Positions 28,517 through 36,702 of a stretch of 64,000 bases of DNA are shown in pieces. The notes below the pieces were generated by a model. That model was given only the letters and a program-made list of their open reading frames with translations. It had not been told where the DNA came from and did not search any database. How positions within the stretch are numbered: position 1 is the first letter of the stretch; the number at the start of each line of letters is the position of its first letter. The stretch is from Bacillota bacterium (GTDB lineage: Bacteria; Bacillota; Sulfobacillia; DUMF01). Position numbers and translations under genes: made by a program. Location: the NCBI GenBank assembly GCA_012840015.1, contig DUMF01000016.1, positions 59,267 to 123,266 of the forward strand, written 5' to 3'.

Positions 28517-30104
28517 TACGGACTCGTCTGCCACTCTGCACTACGTCTTCTCTCCCTTGCCTCTCGGCTCCCCTGAGCTTACCAAGTTTACTTGGATGAT
28601 ACAGCGCTTACCCAGTTAAGCCTGCCTGAACATGAACCCGTCCGTCAGAACTCCCCAGGTATCCAGCCTTCGGGCTTTCCCACTCTATGCAAGGTTCCCC
28701 ACCTGCGGACCCCGCCGTTACCGGCGCGTCCTTGCCTACCGACCGTCTTCCCGCTGGTCAGGTGACAGGGGTTTCCTTCAACCATCGGCTCAGCAGACAT
28801 GCTTGGCGAATCGAGTAGGAGGGAGCGGCTAGCCGCGTCCTCTCCCACCACCGTTTCCAGAGGCACGTGCGAGGGCAGCGTATCAGCCACTCTTCAAGGC
28901 TCTGAAAGACGCTGGGGGTTTCAGCCAAGCCAAAGTATCCCACCCATCCACCAGGTATGTGTCGATGCGCCGGATCCGGCCGGCCATGCTCACGGGTTTG
29001 CCCCAGAAGGTAAACTCCCGGATCTTGTTCTTGACCCGTTCAATGGTCTGAATTGCCAGGCTGATAAGGATTCCCTCCTTGCTCTTGTACATACTGAATC
29101 TCAGGTACTTCAGCTTCCACGGCCGGTCCACGCTGCTCTTCTCTTTGTTGACCTTGAGTTGTAACGTTTCTGCAGGAAATCACGGATGCTTCGCATGACC
29201 TGTTCAGCCGCCCGCCGGCTCTGACGTAGATGCCCTGTTGGATTAGGCGGTCCAAAATCGCCTGCCTGCCTGGTTTCGGGATTTCCACTCGGCGGACCGG
29301 CTTTGTCCGATAGCTCCCATGGATGAGCTGTTCTCGAACTTGGGGCCAGACTTCTCGAAGAAGGTCACCTAATTCATCAACTTGGATTCCGTCGATTCCG
29401 CCTGCGCCCTTGTTCTCCTTGACCTGCTTCAGTGCAGCCCTCATGTTCTAGCAGGCCACCACCCTCTCTATTAGGCCGTCACCTTGGCCCTCGCGAGGTG
29501 ATCCTCCGCTTCGTGCCGTCGATAGGCTCAGCCCTTTTGCGGCCCCCCGCGTATTCACCGCTTCCTCCCGCAGACAGGCCCTCTCCTGGGTTTTCTGCTT
29601 TCTTTGCCATCCGTCTGTTGATGTTCGGGCCTTCCCTGACCGGGTGTGCTCATTTTAGGCTCCGCCCACCCGTTCGCTGCCTCTTTCGTCTGGCAGTGTC
29701 TCACTAGCTGGACCATGCATCGCATCGCTTTTCGTTCCATGTACTATGCCCTCTGCTGACTCCTACCGGTTTAATCTGGCCTCTCGATCCGGCTTGTGAG
29801 TATCCCTGGCCTACCGGGCGGCCTCCCCGTCAGGCCGGGTAAGTACACTGTCTTTCCGTCCATCTCCCCGCCCCATTTACTCTTGGCAGCCTTCGCTAAG
29901 AGCAAGGACCTTGCGTTGCCGTTCGCGCTCATTCAGCTCCCACTAGCCTCACCCGAGATTCGTGGTCCTCAGGCCGGAGGTTTGCCGCCGGCTTCCTTCA
30001 GGCTCCGCCTCGCGATGGGCGCCCTTGCCTTAAGCTAAGGACTACTGCTACCTTCGCCGTTCGGGACTTTCACCCATAAGCCAACACCCATGTCGGGCGC
30101 ACAC
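28517..30104 (-). mobile_element. Degenerate class C group II intron inserted in gcv leader
   Basis: The minus strand from 30104 reads GTGTGCGCCCGACATGGG, then ATGGGTGAAAGTCCCGAAC and a TTAGCTTAAGGCAAGGG stretch. This closely follows the domain I layout of class C introns such as that of Oceanobacillus. About 650 bases later begins the intron-encoded protein, which is broken (next entry). The insertion point is 12 bases past the stem of a riboswitch-controlled terminator, the kind of site class C introns prefer. The 3' end is not clear because a second remnant follows near 28516. With its ORF dead, mobility is lost; RNA folding was not tested. Confidence 0.75.
28760..29444 (-). pseudogene. 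ltrA: Broken group II intron reverse transcriptase/maturase
   Basis: The first piece (from 29444) reads AALKQVKENKGAGGIDGIQVDEL ... PVRRVEIPKP and ILDRLIQQ, the RT-0/RT-1 region, with a small deletion after IPKP. The RT core with the YADD catalytic box is missing. The frame then resumes at about 29230-29160 (AEQVMRSIRDFLQKR), shifts (VDRPWKLKYLRFSMYKSKEG ... from 29131) and shifts again (GYFGLAETPSVFQSLEEWLI ... from 28943), covering thumb and maturase parts. One large deletion and at least two frameshifts make it a clear pseudogene. Confidence 0.85.
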
Positions 30105-30136
30105 AAGACAAGAATGGCAGGCATTTCTGCCTGCCC
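30105..30136 (-). terminator. Glycine-riboswitch terminator hairpin
   Basis: A perfect 8-bp stem GGCAGGCA/TGCCTGCC with a GAAA loop on the minus strand (30116-30135) is followed by ATTCTTGTCTT. It lies directly after the glycine aptamer and directly before the intron 5' end at 30104. Presumably glycine binding prevents its formation. Confidence 0.8.
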
Positions 30137-30149
30137 TGTAACATCCAGG

Positions 30150-30255
30150 GGTGGTCCGGTCTCAGTGTGCCTGCCTGAGAGTTTCGGCTTCAAGCCTTGC
30201 CCCTTCGGCGCCCCCTAAAAGAGAGTCTCTCCTGAAGACCATCATCCTGCGTATT
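30150..30255 (-). promoter_or_regulatory. Glycine riboswitch (single visible aptamer)
   Basis: Minus-strand sequence contains CAGGAGAGACTCTC, then GGCGCCGAAGGGGCAAG and GAAACTCTCAGGCA, followed by ACTGAGACCGG. These are the conserved core segments of glycine aptamers in the right order and spacing. It would turn on the gcv operon at high glycine through the terminator at 30116-30135. Only one full aptamer is visible; an upstream 11-bp hairpin (30299-30349) might be what remains of partner structure. The aptamer now lies nearly 3 kb from gcvT. Confidence 0.92.
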
Positions 30256-30298
30256 GGGTTTCAGCTTCACACCGTGCCAACCTGATCTGGGTCGCCCT

Positions 30299-30349
30299 GA
30301 GCAGCCTGGCATTCCACCACCGCTCATTCGACGTTTTACCAGGCTGCTC
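30299..30349. repeat. 11-bp perfect inverted repeat upstream of riboswitch
   Basis: GAGCAGCCTGG (30299-30309) and CCAGGCTGCTC (30339-30349) can form an 11-bp stem with a 29-base loop. Neither strand has a T-run after it, so it is not a simple terminator. It lies between a small zinc-ribbon gene and the glycine riboswitch. Confidence 0.6.
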
Positions 30350-30354
30350 CGGGA

Positions 30355-30585
30355 TCAAAGCGAGGCATCTTTTGACAGATTATCATCCCCGGCTGCGATG
30401 CCTCCCTCGGGGAGGACAGCCAAGATCTTCTTCTCGCCGCAGACCGGGCACCTCAATATGTAATCGCACTCCCTCTCATCGCCCGCCGTCGCTTTGAGCA
30501 GAGAAGGTATCCTAATCCCAGACCACCTCATCGGCTTTGACCCACACTTCGGGCAACCCGTTTCGTACAACTTCGATGAACCCAT
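30355..30585 (-). CDS. Small zinc-ribbon protein, function unknown
   Basis: 76 residues. Two CxxC pairs, CPKCGSK near 11 and CPVCGEK near 46, would bind one zinc. The region between is basic and hydrophobic, and the tail is acidic. ATG 30585 has GGGGGATG just upstream, which supports translation. It lies after the Tad genes and before the glycine riboswitch. No family was recognised; it is not obviously linked to either neighbour. Confidence 0.55.
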   Translation of the reverse strand: MGSSKLYETGCPKCGSKPMRWSGIRIPSLLKATAGDERECDYILRCPVCGEKKILAVLPEGGIAAGDDNLSKDASL

Positions 30586-30723
30586 ACCATCCCCCGGTTA
30601 GGTTCACCTGGCCCGGTTCTCCGCTTTACCTGAGCCCTTGCTTCGCTAAGGATCTTATTAGCCCAAAATCACGAAAATCCTTCAACAACCTGTCAAAAAA
30701 GTCTTTTTCCCGAGGTGCCCACT

Positions 30724-31224
30724 TTAAGGCACCCGTTTCTTCCCCAGCACGCTTGCGTCAGCATGAGTACTTACAGTGATTCCGCCTGGGGGGCCCGGTA
30801 CCACCGATAATCTGATAGGCATTTTCACCGTGATGCACACCGTAGGGTCCTGCAGAATACGCCTTGTTCCAGGATGAACCAACTCGCAACCCTTTTCTGC
30901 GTTGTATACCGTCGCAACGATGCAAGCGGATGCAAGACCCTGCCAGCCGGGTAGGTTTGCCTGTATGTTAGCTTCCACAGTTTCTCTCGCCGTTGAACGC
31001 GCGGCGCTTTCCAAAAGCACCCGTTTACCATACCAAAGGGCGCCAAGGTCCAATTCTTGAGCCCCGGCAAGTGCCCCCATGTCCGCCGCCAGGCTCAGAT
31101 TCCTTTTAGCCAACAACAGCCTTCCAACGTCCAGAACCAATGAAGCCAAAAGCAAAGCCACCGGAAGGAAGATTACCGTCGCCACTGCCGCAGCCCCGTT
31201 CTGACATCTACCGAATTTTTTCAT
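30724..31224 (-). CDS. TadG-like pilus assembly protein
   Basis: 166 residues. The N-terminus NGAAAVATVIFLPVALLLAS gives one membrane helix of the Tad pseudopilin type, followed by VLDVGRLLLAKRNLSLAADMGALAGAQEL, the classic TadG/TadE-like segment (quoted in part). No von Willebrand domain is present, so this is a short form. ATG 31224 overlaps the upstream tadE-like stop as ATGA. Last gene of the Tad operon. Confidence 0.75.
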   Translation of the reverse strand: MKKFGRCQNGAAAVATVIFLPVALLLASLVLDVGRLLLAKRNLSLAADMGALAGAQELDLGALWYGKRVLLESAARSTARETVEANIQANLPGWQGLASACIVATVYNAEKGCELVHPGTRRILQDPTVCITVKMPIRLSVVPGPPGGITVSTHADASVLGKKRVP

Positions 31225-31625
31225 TGTACCTTTTCGCTCCTCGATATTGCAGTAGCCCTCAAGGGCAGATGCGTTCCCACGATTTCCCGAACGAAAGGCG
31301 TAACCATGGGATACTGGTAATCGATTTGTACCGTAATGTAAGTGCCATAACTCGCCCTCTTAGGCGTGACAGATACTGTCGCCGCATCCGGGTCCATAAA
31401 CCCAAACCGAATTTCTTCTCTAATCTTTTCCAGCACCTTTTCGGTGCTCCCTCCTTCCACCGCAGCCCTGCGGGCTCCTTCTCGCGCCGCTGACGTCAGG
31501 ACTATCCTCGCATTGAGGATAATCCCAACCTCACAAGTACTTAGGAGCAACAGCATTAAAAGGCTGCTCACAAGAACGAACTCAACTAGAACGGCCCCTT
31601 TTTGCGTCCGGCTTCCGATGAGCAT
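31221..31625 (-). CDS. tadE: TadE-like minor pseudopilin
   Basis: 134 residues. TQKGAVLVEFVLVSSLLMLLLL (in part) is the TadE prepilin-like signature, with a Glu five residues after the Gly and a single membrane helix. A following segment, TSAAREGARRAAVEGG, is also typical. The extracellular domain is small. ATG 31625 begins near the conserved part; an ATG 12 codons earlier overlaps the flp gene. It would be processed by a prepilin peptidase not found in this window. Confidence 0.8.
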   Translation of the reverse strand: MLIGSRTQKGAVLVEFVLVSSLLMLLLLSTCEVGIILNARIVLTSAAREGARRAAVEGGSTEKVLEKIREEIRFGFMDPDAATVSVTPKRASYGTYITVQIDYQYPMVTPFVREIVGTHLPLRATAISRSEKVQ

Positions 31626-31650
31626 AAGGCGCCACCAACCCAGTCCTGGC

Positions 31651-31833
31651 CTAACTCGCACTCGATATCTGGTTTATGATGTCAATCAATTTCGCTTTCA
31701 GGACATTGCCCAATTCAGTAAGGGTAGATATCAACACTATGACCACTAAGGCCAAGATAAGGGCATATTCAGCTGTCGTAGCCCCCGTCTGGTCTCTCCT
31801 TAAACGCGGTAGCCTAAAGCTTATCCACTTCAC
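31651..31833 (-). CDS. flp: Flp-type pilin
   Basis: 60 residues. A basic leader is followed by the prepilin cleavage motif QTGATTAEYALILALVVIV, with the Glu at +5, and one hydrophobic helix. This is the major pilin of the Tad pilus. GTG 31833 follows GGAGGG at 6 bases; the ATG 7 codons earlier has no site. Confidence 0.88.
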   Translation of the reverse strand: MKWISFRLPRLRRDQTGATTAEYALILALVVIVLISTLTELGNVLKAKLIDIINQISSAS

Positions 31834-31847
31834 ATGAGACCCTCCTT

Positions 31848-32495
31848 TCACCATTCTCGGAACAGCAGAAGTAAGTGCGGGACCAAAATCATCACTAACA
31901 TGGGCGGGAACAACAAGAGCACCGCCACCAATGTCATCTTCATCGGCAGGGCCCCTATTATCGCTTCCAAATGTTGTTTATGCTGCTGTCTTACCAGATG
32001 CGCCTGTGCTCTGAAAACCTGGCTCATGGGACTCCCCAGTCTCATTCCCCTAGCTACGTTCCTTGCAAGCGCTTCCATAGCCCTGACGTTCGTTCGGTCC
32101 GCCATTTCTTTCAAAGCAACGGACAAAGCCGTACCGCTCTGAACTTGTTCGAAAACGATACGGATTTCTTCACCGACCTCTCGTCCCGCAGCCTCTCCGG
32201 CTAGCTTCAGCGCATCGGGAAGGCTCATTCCTGCATCGCAGGCAAGGACTAGCAGGTCCAAGAGCTGCGGCAACTCCTTGGCCACAAGATGGCTTTTCGT
32301 ACTTCTGAGCCTGGAAAGAGCTTGCAGGGCCATTTGGGGAAAGGAATGAGAGGAAGCTCCATTCCTTCCCCACGGGGAAAACCGTCGTAGCCGACCCAAT
32401 CGCGCCATATTGAGCTGCTCCAGTAGCGCCCTACCAGACCACCAAACGCATCCACTCGCAACCAGGCCAGCCCACAAAACCAATGTTGGTGTCAC
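31848..32495 (-). CDS. tadC: TadC-like pilus platform protein (type II secretion F family)
   Basis: 215 residues. The GspF domain includes PQLLDLLVLACDAGMSLPDALKLAG, then RIVFEQVQSGTALSVALKEMADR, with C-terminal membrane helices (MKMTLVAVLLLFPPMLVMILV). GTG 32495 overlaps the tadB stop as GTGA. It pairs with TadB as the inner-membrane platform. Confidence 0.88.
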   Translation of the reverse strand: MTPTLVLWAGLVASGCVWWSGRALLEQLNMARLGRLRRFSPWGRNGASSHSFPQMALQALSRLRSTKSHLVAKELPQLLDLLVLACDAGMSLPDALKLAGEAAGREVGEEIRIVFEQVQSGTALSVALKEMADRTNVRAMEALARNVARGMRLGSPMSQVFRAQAHLVRQQHKQHLEAIIGALPMKMTLVAVLLLFPPMLVMILVPHLLLLFREW

Positions 32496-33241
32496 GATAT
32501 GTCAATACCCTCCAGTCTGCTTATCAAGAGGACACCTACTACCCAGGAAATCAAGGAGTAGCCGAGGCAAATTCTTCCGGCACGGCTCTGCAACAAAGCC
32601 CCCAACAGCGCCGGTCGTGAACTGAAGATATACCATGTGAGAGCCACCGGCATCCACCGCAGTATCGTCGCCGAGATGCGCACGTCTGCCGTCTTGGAGC
32701 GCAGTTCACCTCTGAACAAGCGCCTCTCACGGATTGTAGTAGCCAGGTTCATCAGCGCTTCAGTTGCATTTGCACCTGTAATCCGAAGCACTTCGAGCGC
32801 GGCACCCAGCACGGGCCCGTCCGGCCCGAGCTCTCTGTTATCTCCCAATCGCCGGAGGCAATCAGAAAGAGGTATTCCTGCATCGTATTCATTTAGCAAA
32901 GACGTGAGTTGCGCCTTCACCGGCCCTTTAGCGTCCTCAGCCGCTTCTCGCAGTGCAATGACGAGACTTGCCCCGGCCCTCAGCGAACCTAGGAGAGAGA
33001 GTATTGCCAATTCTAGCTCCTCCCCAGGATCCCCCGAATTCTTTCGCAAGACGCTCGGCTTCAAACGCTCCCAAGACCAGGGCTTCCTTTTGGCACCCGG
33101 ATGCGGCTTCCCCGGCATTTCCTTAATCTTGGAGAGCCTTCGTCCTAGCAGGAGCGGGATCCGCCATTGATTGACTCCGCCCAATAAGCCGACGGTGGCT
33201 ACGAAACTTCCTAGAGCTGCCAACAGCGCTGCAAGGTCCAT
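32492..33241 (-). CDS. tadB: TadB-like pilus platform protein (type II secretion F family)
   Basis: 249 residues with an N-terminal membrane helix, the GspF-type helical domain (ELAILSLLGSLRAGASLVIALREAAED, in part), and two C-terminal helices. ATG 33241 overlaps the tadA stop by one base (TGATG); an in-frame ATG at 33262 inside tadA is also possible. Longer upstream extension would lie in tadA and is rejected. Confidence 0.87.
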   Translation of the reverse strand: MDLAALLAALGSFVATVGLLGGVNQWRIPLLLGRRLSKIKEMPGKPHPGAKRKPWSWERLKPSVLRKNSGDPGEELELAILSLLGSLRAGASLVIALREAAEDAKGPVKAQLTSLLNEYDAGIPLSDCLRRLGDNRELGPDGPVLGAALEVLRITGANATEALMNLATTIRERRLFRGELRSKTADVRISATILRWMPVALTWYIFSSRPALLGALLQSRAGRICLGYSLISWVVGVLLISRLEGIDIS

Positions 33242-34542
33242 CAAGGCGCTTCTACCAGCCATTCGGGCATTGGGTTCAATACCGCTGCCATCTTTCGATA
33301 AACTCTCCGCGGCAGATCGCACCTCGCGGCACGCTTGAATTCCTGCCCATCCTGCCAGAAGACCTCCTGAAGGTTGAATCTCATCGCCTCGTGACAATAG
33401 TCGGTTACCAAGCAGATTTGTTGCATAACTCTCCTGCCATCCTGCTGCCTCGCCTGTTGCACGATGACGTGAATGGCTGCAGCAATTTGGCTCCGTACCG
33501 CCGAGTCCGGGAGCATCTCTCCTGCCATTAACACCATATTCTCTAGCCTCGAAAGCGCATCCGCCGCAGAGTTGGCATGCACTGTACTCAAGCTGCCCTC
33601 GTGGCCGGTATTAAGAGCCTGCAGCAGCTCGAAAGCTTCTGATCCCCGGCACTCGCCGATAATGATTCGATCGGGCCTCATTCGCAGGGCATTCTTGAGA
33701 AGATGCCTCAGCGTGATTTCGCCTTTACCTTCGATGTTCGCGGGTCTCGTTTCGAGCGCTACCACGTGAGCGCAACTCAGTTTCAGTTCAGCGCAGTCCT
33801 CCAGGGTAATTACTCTTTCTGCAGAATCGATATACTGCGATAGGGCGTTCAGCGTGGTAGTCTTTCCGCTACCGGTGCCGCCACTAATTAAAATGTTTAG
33901 CTTTGATTTAACACACCATGATAGAAATTCCGCCATTTCGCGACTGCAAGTGCCGTTCGCAACGAGCTGTTCCACGTTCATCGCCGATGGAGAGAACTTG
34001 CGTACAGTGAGCACCGGCCCGTTCACCGCCAGCGGCGGAATCACCGCATTTATTCTGGACCCATCGGGCAATCTTCCGTCGACGAGCGGGCTGGCTTTAT
34101 CTATCCTGCGCCCTATGGCAGCGACCATCTTGGACATGACTTCTTCCACGTGTGCATCGTCGCGGAAGCGAAGATTGGTCTTCTCAATACGTCCTTGTCT
34201 CTCCACGTACACTTCCGAAGGACCGTTAACCATGATTTCCGTGACTGTTGGGTCTTTGAGCAGCGGATCGATGGGGCCATAGCCCACCATCTCCTGGAGT
34301 ATCGATTCGGCTAGCTCCTCTTTGGTAAGTCCAGGCACTGTTACTCCTTCCATAATCACGTATTGAAGTGCCACCGTTTTTAGTTGTTCCCGCTTGGACG
34401 GACTTTTCCGCGCTTCCACAGCCAAATCAGGATACCTATCCAGTATCAATCTCTGCACCCTCAATAACGGCGTGCTTCCGGTGCGCTTTTCGTAAGAGAA
34501 TTGACCTGGCTGCAGCCTGTCCAACCTGTCTATAAGTCCCAT
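33241..34542 (-). CDS. tadA: TadA/CpaF secretion ATPase
   Basis: 433 residues. Powers Tad pilus assembly. ALQYVIMEG and [21 protein letters not shown] precede the ATPase core with Walker [14 protein letters not shown] (about 219-231), Asp box [10 protein letters not shown], the His box and [30 protein letters not shown], which includes Walker B. ATG 34542 has AGGAGGT 7 bases ahead. An earlier ATG adds 21 residues inside the upstream gene. Confidence 0.95.
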   Translation of the reverse strand: MGLIDRLDRLQPGQFSYEKRTGSTPLLRVQRLILDRYPDLAVEARKSPSKREQLKTVALQYVIMEGVTVPGLTKEELAESILQEMVGYGPIDPLLKDPTVTEIMVNGPSEVYVERQGRIEKTNLRFRDDAHVEEVMSKMVAAIGRRIDKASPLVDGRLPDGSRINAVIPPLAVNGPVLTVRKFSPSAMNVEQLVANGTCSREMAEFLSWCVKSKLNILISGGTGSGKTTTLNALSQYIDSAERVITLEDCAELKLSCAHVVALETRPANIEGKGEITLRHLLKNALRMRPDRIIIGECRGSEAFELLQALNTGHEGSLSTVHANSAADALSRLENMVLMAGEMLPDSAVRSQIAAAIHVIVQQARQQDGRRVMQQICLVTDYCHEAMRFNLQEVFWQDGQEFKRAARCDLPRRVYRKMAAVLNPMPEWLVEAP

Positions 34543-34546
34543 CGGT

Positions 34547-35725
34547 TTACCTCCTGAACCACTTCCTAAACGTACACTCTGACTTGGCATCAGACCGACC
34601 GACACCCAGATCTAGTTCAAGCAGTACTCCTCCCAGCTTCCTAAGCTGCACCGACACATCAAGTTTGGGACAGCTAAGCACTATGGGGATTCCCTTGAGA
34701 ACCGATTCTTCCACGTCTCGCCTGCATTCGGGTATTGACAGAACCGTCTTCACTCCAAGAAATTCTTCTGCCCGGCTGAGGCTCACCGGACTTTCTTTGG
34801 TAAACCGGTTCACTATCACCTTGACTTTCTTTTCTACGTCGATCCCCATGCGGCGCAGAAGCCTGAGCGCGTTTACTGTTTGCCTCAAAGTACTTACGTC
34901 CTGAGAAGTGACCAGTACTATGTGACTAGATTCCTCCAGGCACTGACAGATAGTCTCGCTATACCCATGAGGTGGCAAATCAGCCACGACGATGCCAAAC
35001 TGCCTCCTCGCAACCTGTAAGAGCTTATTTACATAACCAGGCCTGACCAGCTCGGAAAGTTCGGGGCTTGGTGGCCCCGGCATTACCAATAAGGGGCACC
35101 CCTTAACCTTACAGCAAAACTCGGCAAGCTCGAACTTCTTGTCTTCACCCAGCAGCGGTAGTATCTCAAGCACGTTGTGCTCGTCTGTCAGTTCAAAGTG
35201 CACGAAGGCATCAGCCGAATCCCAATCCAGATCCATGAGAAGGGTGGAACTGTGCGCAAGCTGTGAAAGAACCACTCCCAGGTTACAGGCTACGAAGGTC
35301 TTTCCGACGCCCCCTTTGGGACTCCACACGGATACGAATTGCTGGGGCAGTATTTTGTCTGCGCACTCACGACCCTGCTTCGGTGCGATGGCTCCAAACA
35401 CTGGGAGATCTCCTTCGGGAAGGGGCTCCAGACGGATACCCAGTTCTGTCGCCTTCCAGCGCAAGCTTTGGCTTGGATCCACCATGTAAACCGTGCAGTC
35501 GGGGCACGATAAGGCCACAAAACTTAGCAAGCGGCTGACTTCAGTTTCATCGGCAGCGGTTAGCTTAATCAGAAGCGCATCGATGCCCCCGGCTTTGAGT
35601 AGAGGTACGCAAAGAGCAACTTCTCCCACGCACCCCTTGATGCGAATTGAGGAGTCAAGGTTTACAGTGGCAGCGTAATTTGCGTCATCTGTGACCAAGA
35701 GTACTTTGGATCCCGCAGGTATCAA
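34547..35725 (-). CDS. tadZ: TadZ/CpaE-like pilus localisation ATPase
   Basis: 392 residues. An N-terminal receiver-like domain (SKVLLVTDDANYAATV) is followed by a MinD/ParA-type ATPase: deviant Walker A WSPKGGVGKTFVACNLG (near 138-154), LMDLDWDSADAFVHFEL and VADLPPHG. It places the Tad machine in the cell. The TTG at 35725 has GAAAGAGGTG ahead and overlaps the stop of the previous gene. An ATG 33 codons earlier gives an Arg-rich stretch antisense-like in composition and is rejected. Confidence 0.85.
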   Translation of the reverse strand: MIPAGSKVLLVTDDANYAATVNLDSSIRIKGCVGEVALCVPLLKAGGIDALLIKLTAADETEVSRLLSFVALSCPDCTVYMVDPSQSLRWKATELGIRLEPLPEGDLPVFGAIAPKQGRECADKILPQQFVSVWSPKGGVGKTFVACNLGVVLSQLAHSSTLLMDLDWDSADAFVHFELTDEHNVLEILPLLGEDKKFELAEFCCKVKGCPLLVMPGPPSPELSELVRPGYVNKLLQVARRQFGIVVADLPPHGYSETICQCLEESSHIVLVTSQDVSTLRQTVNALRLLRRMGIDVEKKVKVIVNRFTKESPVSLSRAEEFLGVKTVLSIPECRRDVEESVLKGIPIVLSCPKLDVSVQLRKLGGVLLELDLGVGRSDAKSECTFRKWFRR

Positions 35726-36402
35726 CGCAGCACCTCTTTCGCCGAAACGTCTTCTCCGGCGACCCCGCTTTCTTGTTCGAAGGGCGCCACCACGGCGTAA
35801 ACGTTTCCGTTCTCCAGGCACCAAGGTATTACGCTACTCAGCGTCTCTGGCACCTCTACGAGAATGCCTAAAGGAACCTCTTCCTTACCCGGAGAATACG
35901 CCATCCCCTTCTCATCCCTAATGTCCAGCACCGGAATCCTTCGTGCTACGATTTTGGCAACGCTCTCCCCCGTCTTCGCCCTATCTGAAACGAATATGAG
36001 ATCGACCAGGTCACCCGGTCTGAGGGTGCCTCCTCCGCATCTCCCGAGAGCCATGGGGATCATTAGTGCCCGCAAGCCTCTCTCTATCGTGAAGCTCAAC
36101 CCCCCAGAGCCCCCTGAAAGCGCGACCTTAAGGACCTGTTCTCCCGGGTAGATATGCCTCAAGCTGGCCATGCCTACCGCCTCCTCTTTTGTTCGAGCGG
36201 CGCCGGGCACGATAGCACTCGGATGCACGTACTTCATCTTGATATCGGAGGGCTGAATCACACTAAGCATCGCGATAGGTTTTTCCGCCACAACGACAGC
36301 TTCAACTCGCGAAAGCTCCGAAACATAACGGTAAACTGACCACGCCACTGTCAAACCCACCAGCAGAGAAATCCAAGGATAGAACCACCTGTATTTGCTC
36401 AT
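35722..36402 (-). CDS. cpaB: CpaB/RcpC-like SAF-domain pilus assembly protein
   Basis: 226 residues. N-terminal membrane helix (WFYPWISLLVGLTVAWSVYRYV, in part), a SAF domain (VVAEKPIAMLSVIQPSDIKMKYV, in part), then the RcpC-type segment LRPGDLVDLIFVSD. It is the first gene of the Tad operon, with a long leader ahead. In this apparently monoderm organism it presumably works in the cell wall; no secretin is present. Confidence 0.8.
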   Translation of the reverse strand: MSKYRWFYPWISLLVGLTVAWSVYRYVSELSRVEAVVVAEKPIAMLSVIQPSDIKMKYVHPSAIVPGAARTKEEAVGMASLRHIYPGEQVLKVALSGGSGGLSFTIERGLRALMIPMALGRCGGGTLRPGDLVDLIFVSDRAKTGESVAKIVARRIPVLDIRDEKGMAYSPGKEEVPLGILVEVPETLSSVIPWCLENGNVYAVVAPFEQESGVAGEDVSAKEVLR

Positions 36403-36554
36403 TCAAGTGCCGTCTTATACGCCCAGGGAAGGCACGTGCAAAGGGCGCCGGTAGAACAGAAAGAATTTGACTTAGGGAACCTACGCCGAGTATTTAGTGT
36501 ACGCGCCTGACCTTTCCCCCCTTCCGGCACGTCAGCGATCGGTCCTCGCCTTCC

Positions 36555-36571
36555 CTGGGGTCTAGCCCCAG
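36555..36571 (-). other. Hairpin in the Tad operon leader
   Basis: CTGGGG (36555-36560) and CCCCAG (36566-36571) form a 6-bp stem with a 5-base loop, 11 bases downstream of the predicted transcription start. The roughly 180-base leader up to cpaB holds no convincing gene. No known riboswitch was recognised. Confidence 0.4.
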
Positions 36572-36588
36572 ATCTGGTAGCTGCTGCC

Positions 36589-36617
36589 ATTTTACGACTT
36601 TCTATTGCATGGGTCAA
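36589..36617 (-). promoter_or_regulatory. Sigma-A promoter of the Tad operon
   Basis: TTGACC (minus, 36617-36612), a 17-base spacer and TAAAAT (36594-36589). Good match to the vegetative consensus. It implies transcription starting near 36582 and a leader of about 180 bases before cpaB. Confidence 0.65.
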
Positions 36618-36666
36618 CTCATTTCGCGCGACATACTTCGACATAGACCAGTACATTTGATGAGTA

Positions 36667-36696
36667 TTTGCCTTTGATGGCAAATTATGGTATCTT
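36667..36696 (+). promoter_or_regulatory. Promoter and inverted repeat ahead of the SLH gene
   Basis: TTGCCT (36668-36673), a 17-base spacer and TATCTT (36691-36696) form a plausible promoter. An inverted repeat TTTGCC-N6-GGCAAA (36667-36684) covers the -35 and could be an operator. The expected start point coincides with the ATG at 36703 and no ribosome site is present, so the mRNA may be leaderless. Confidence 0.45.
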
Positions 36697-36702
36697 CATG
36701 AT

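Noticed and set aside
27843..29707. Separate small genes in the gcv leader
   Set aside because: They are pieces of group II intron RNA domains and broken reverse transcriptases.
30256..30355. Second glycine aptamer upstream of the first
   Set aside because: The conserved GCGCCGAAGG and ACTCTCAGGC segments are not repeated there; only a hairpin is seen.
36399..36683. 94-codon minus-strand open frame in the divergent SLH/Tad region
   Set aside because: Composition not protein-like, overlaps the predicted Tad promoter and leader, no ribosome site.
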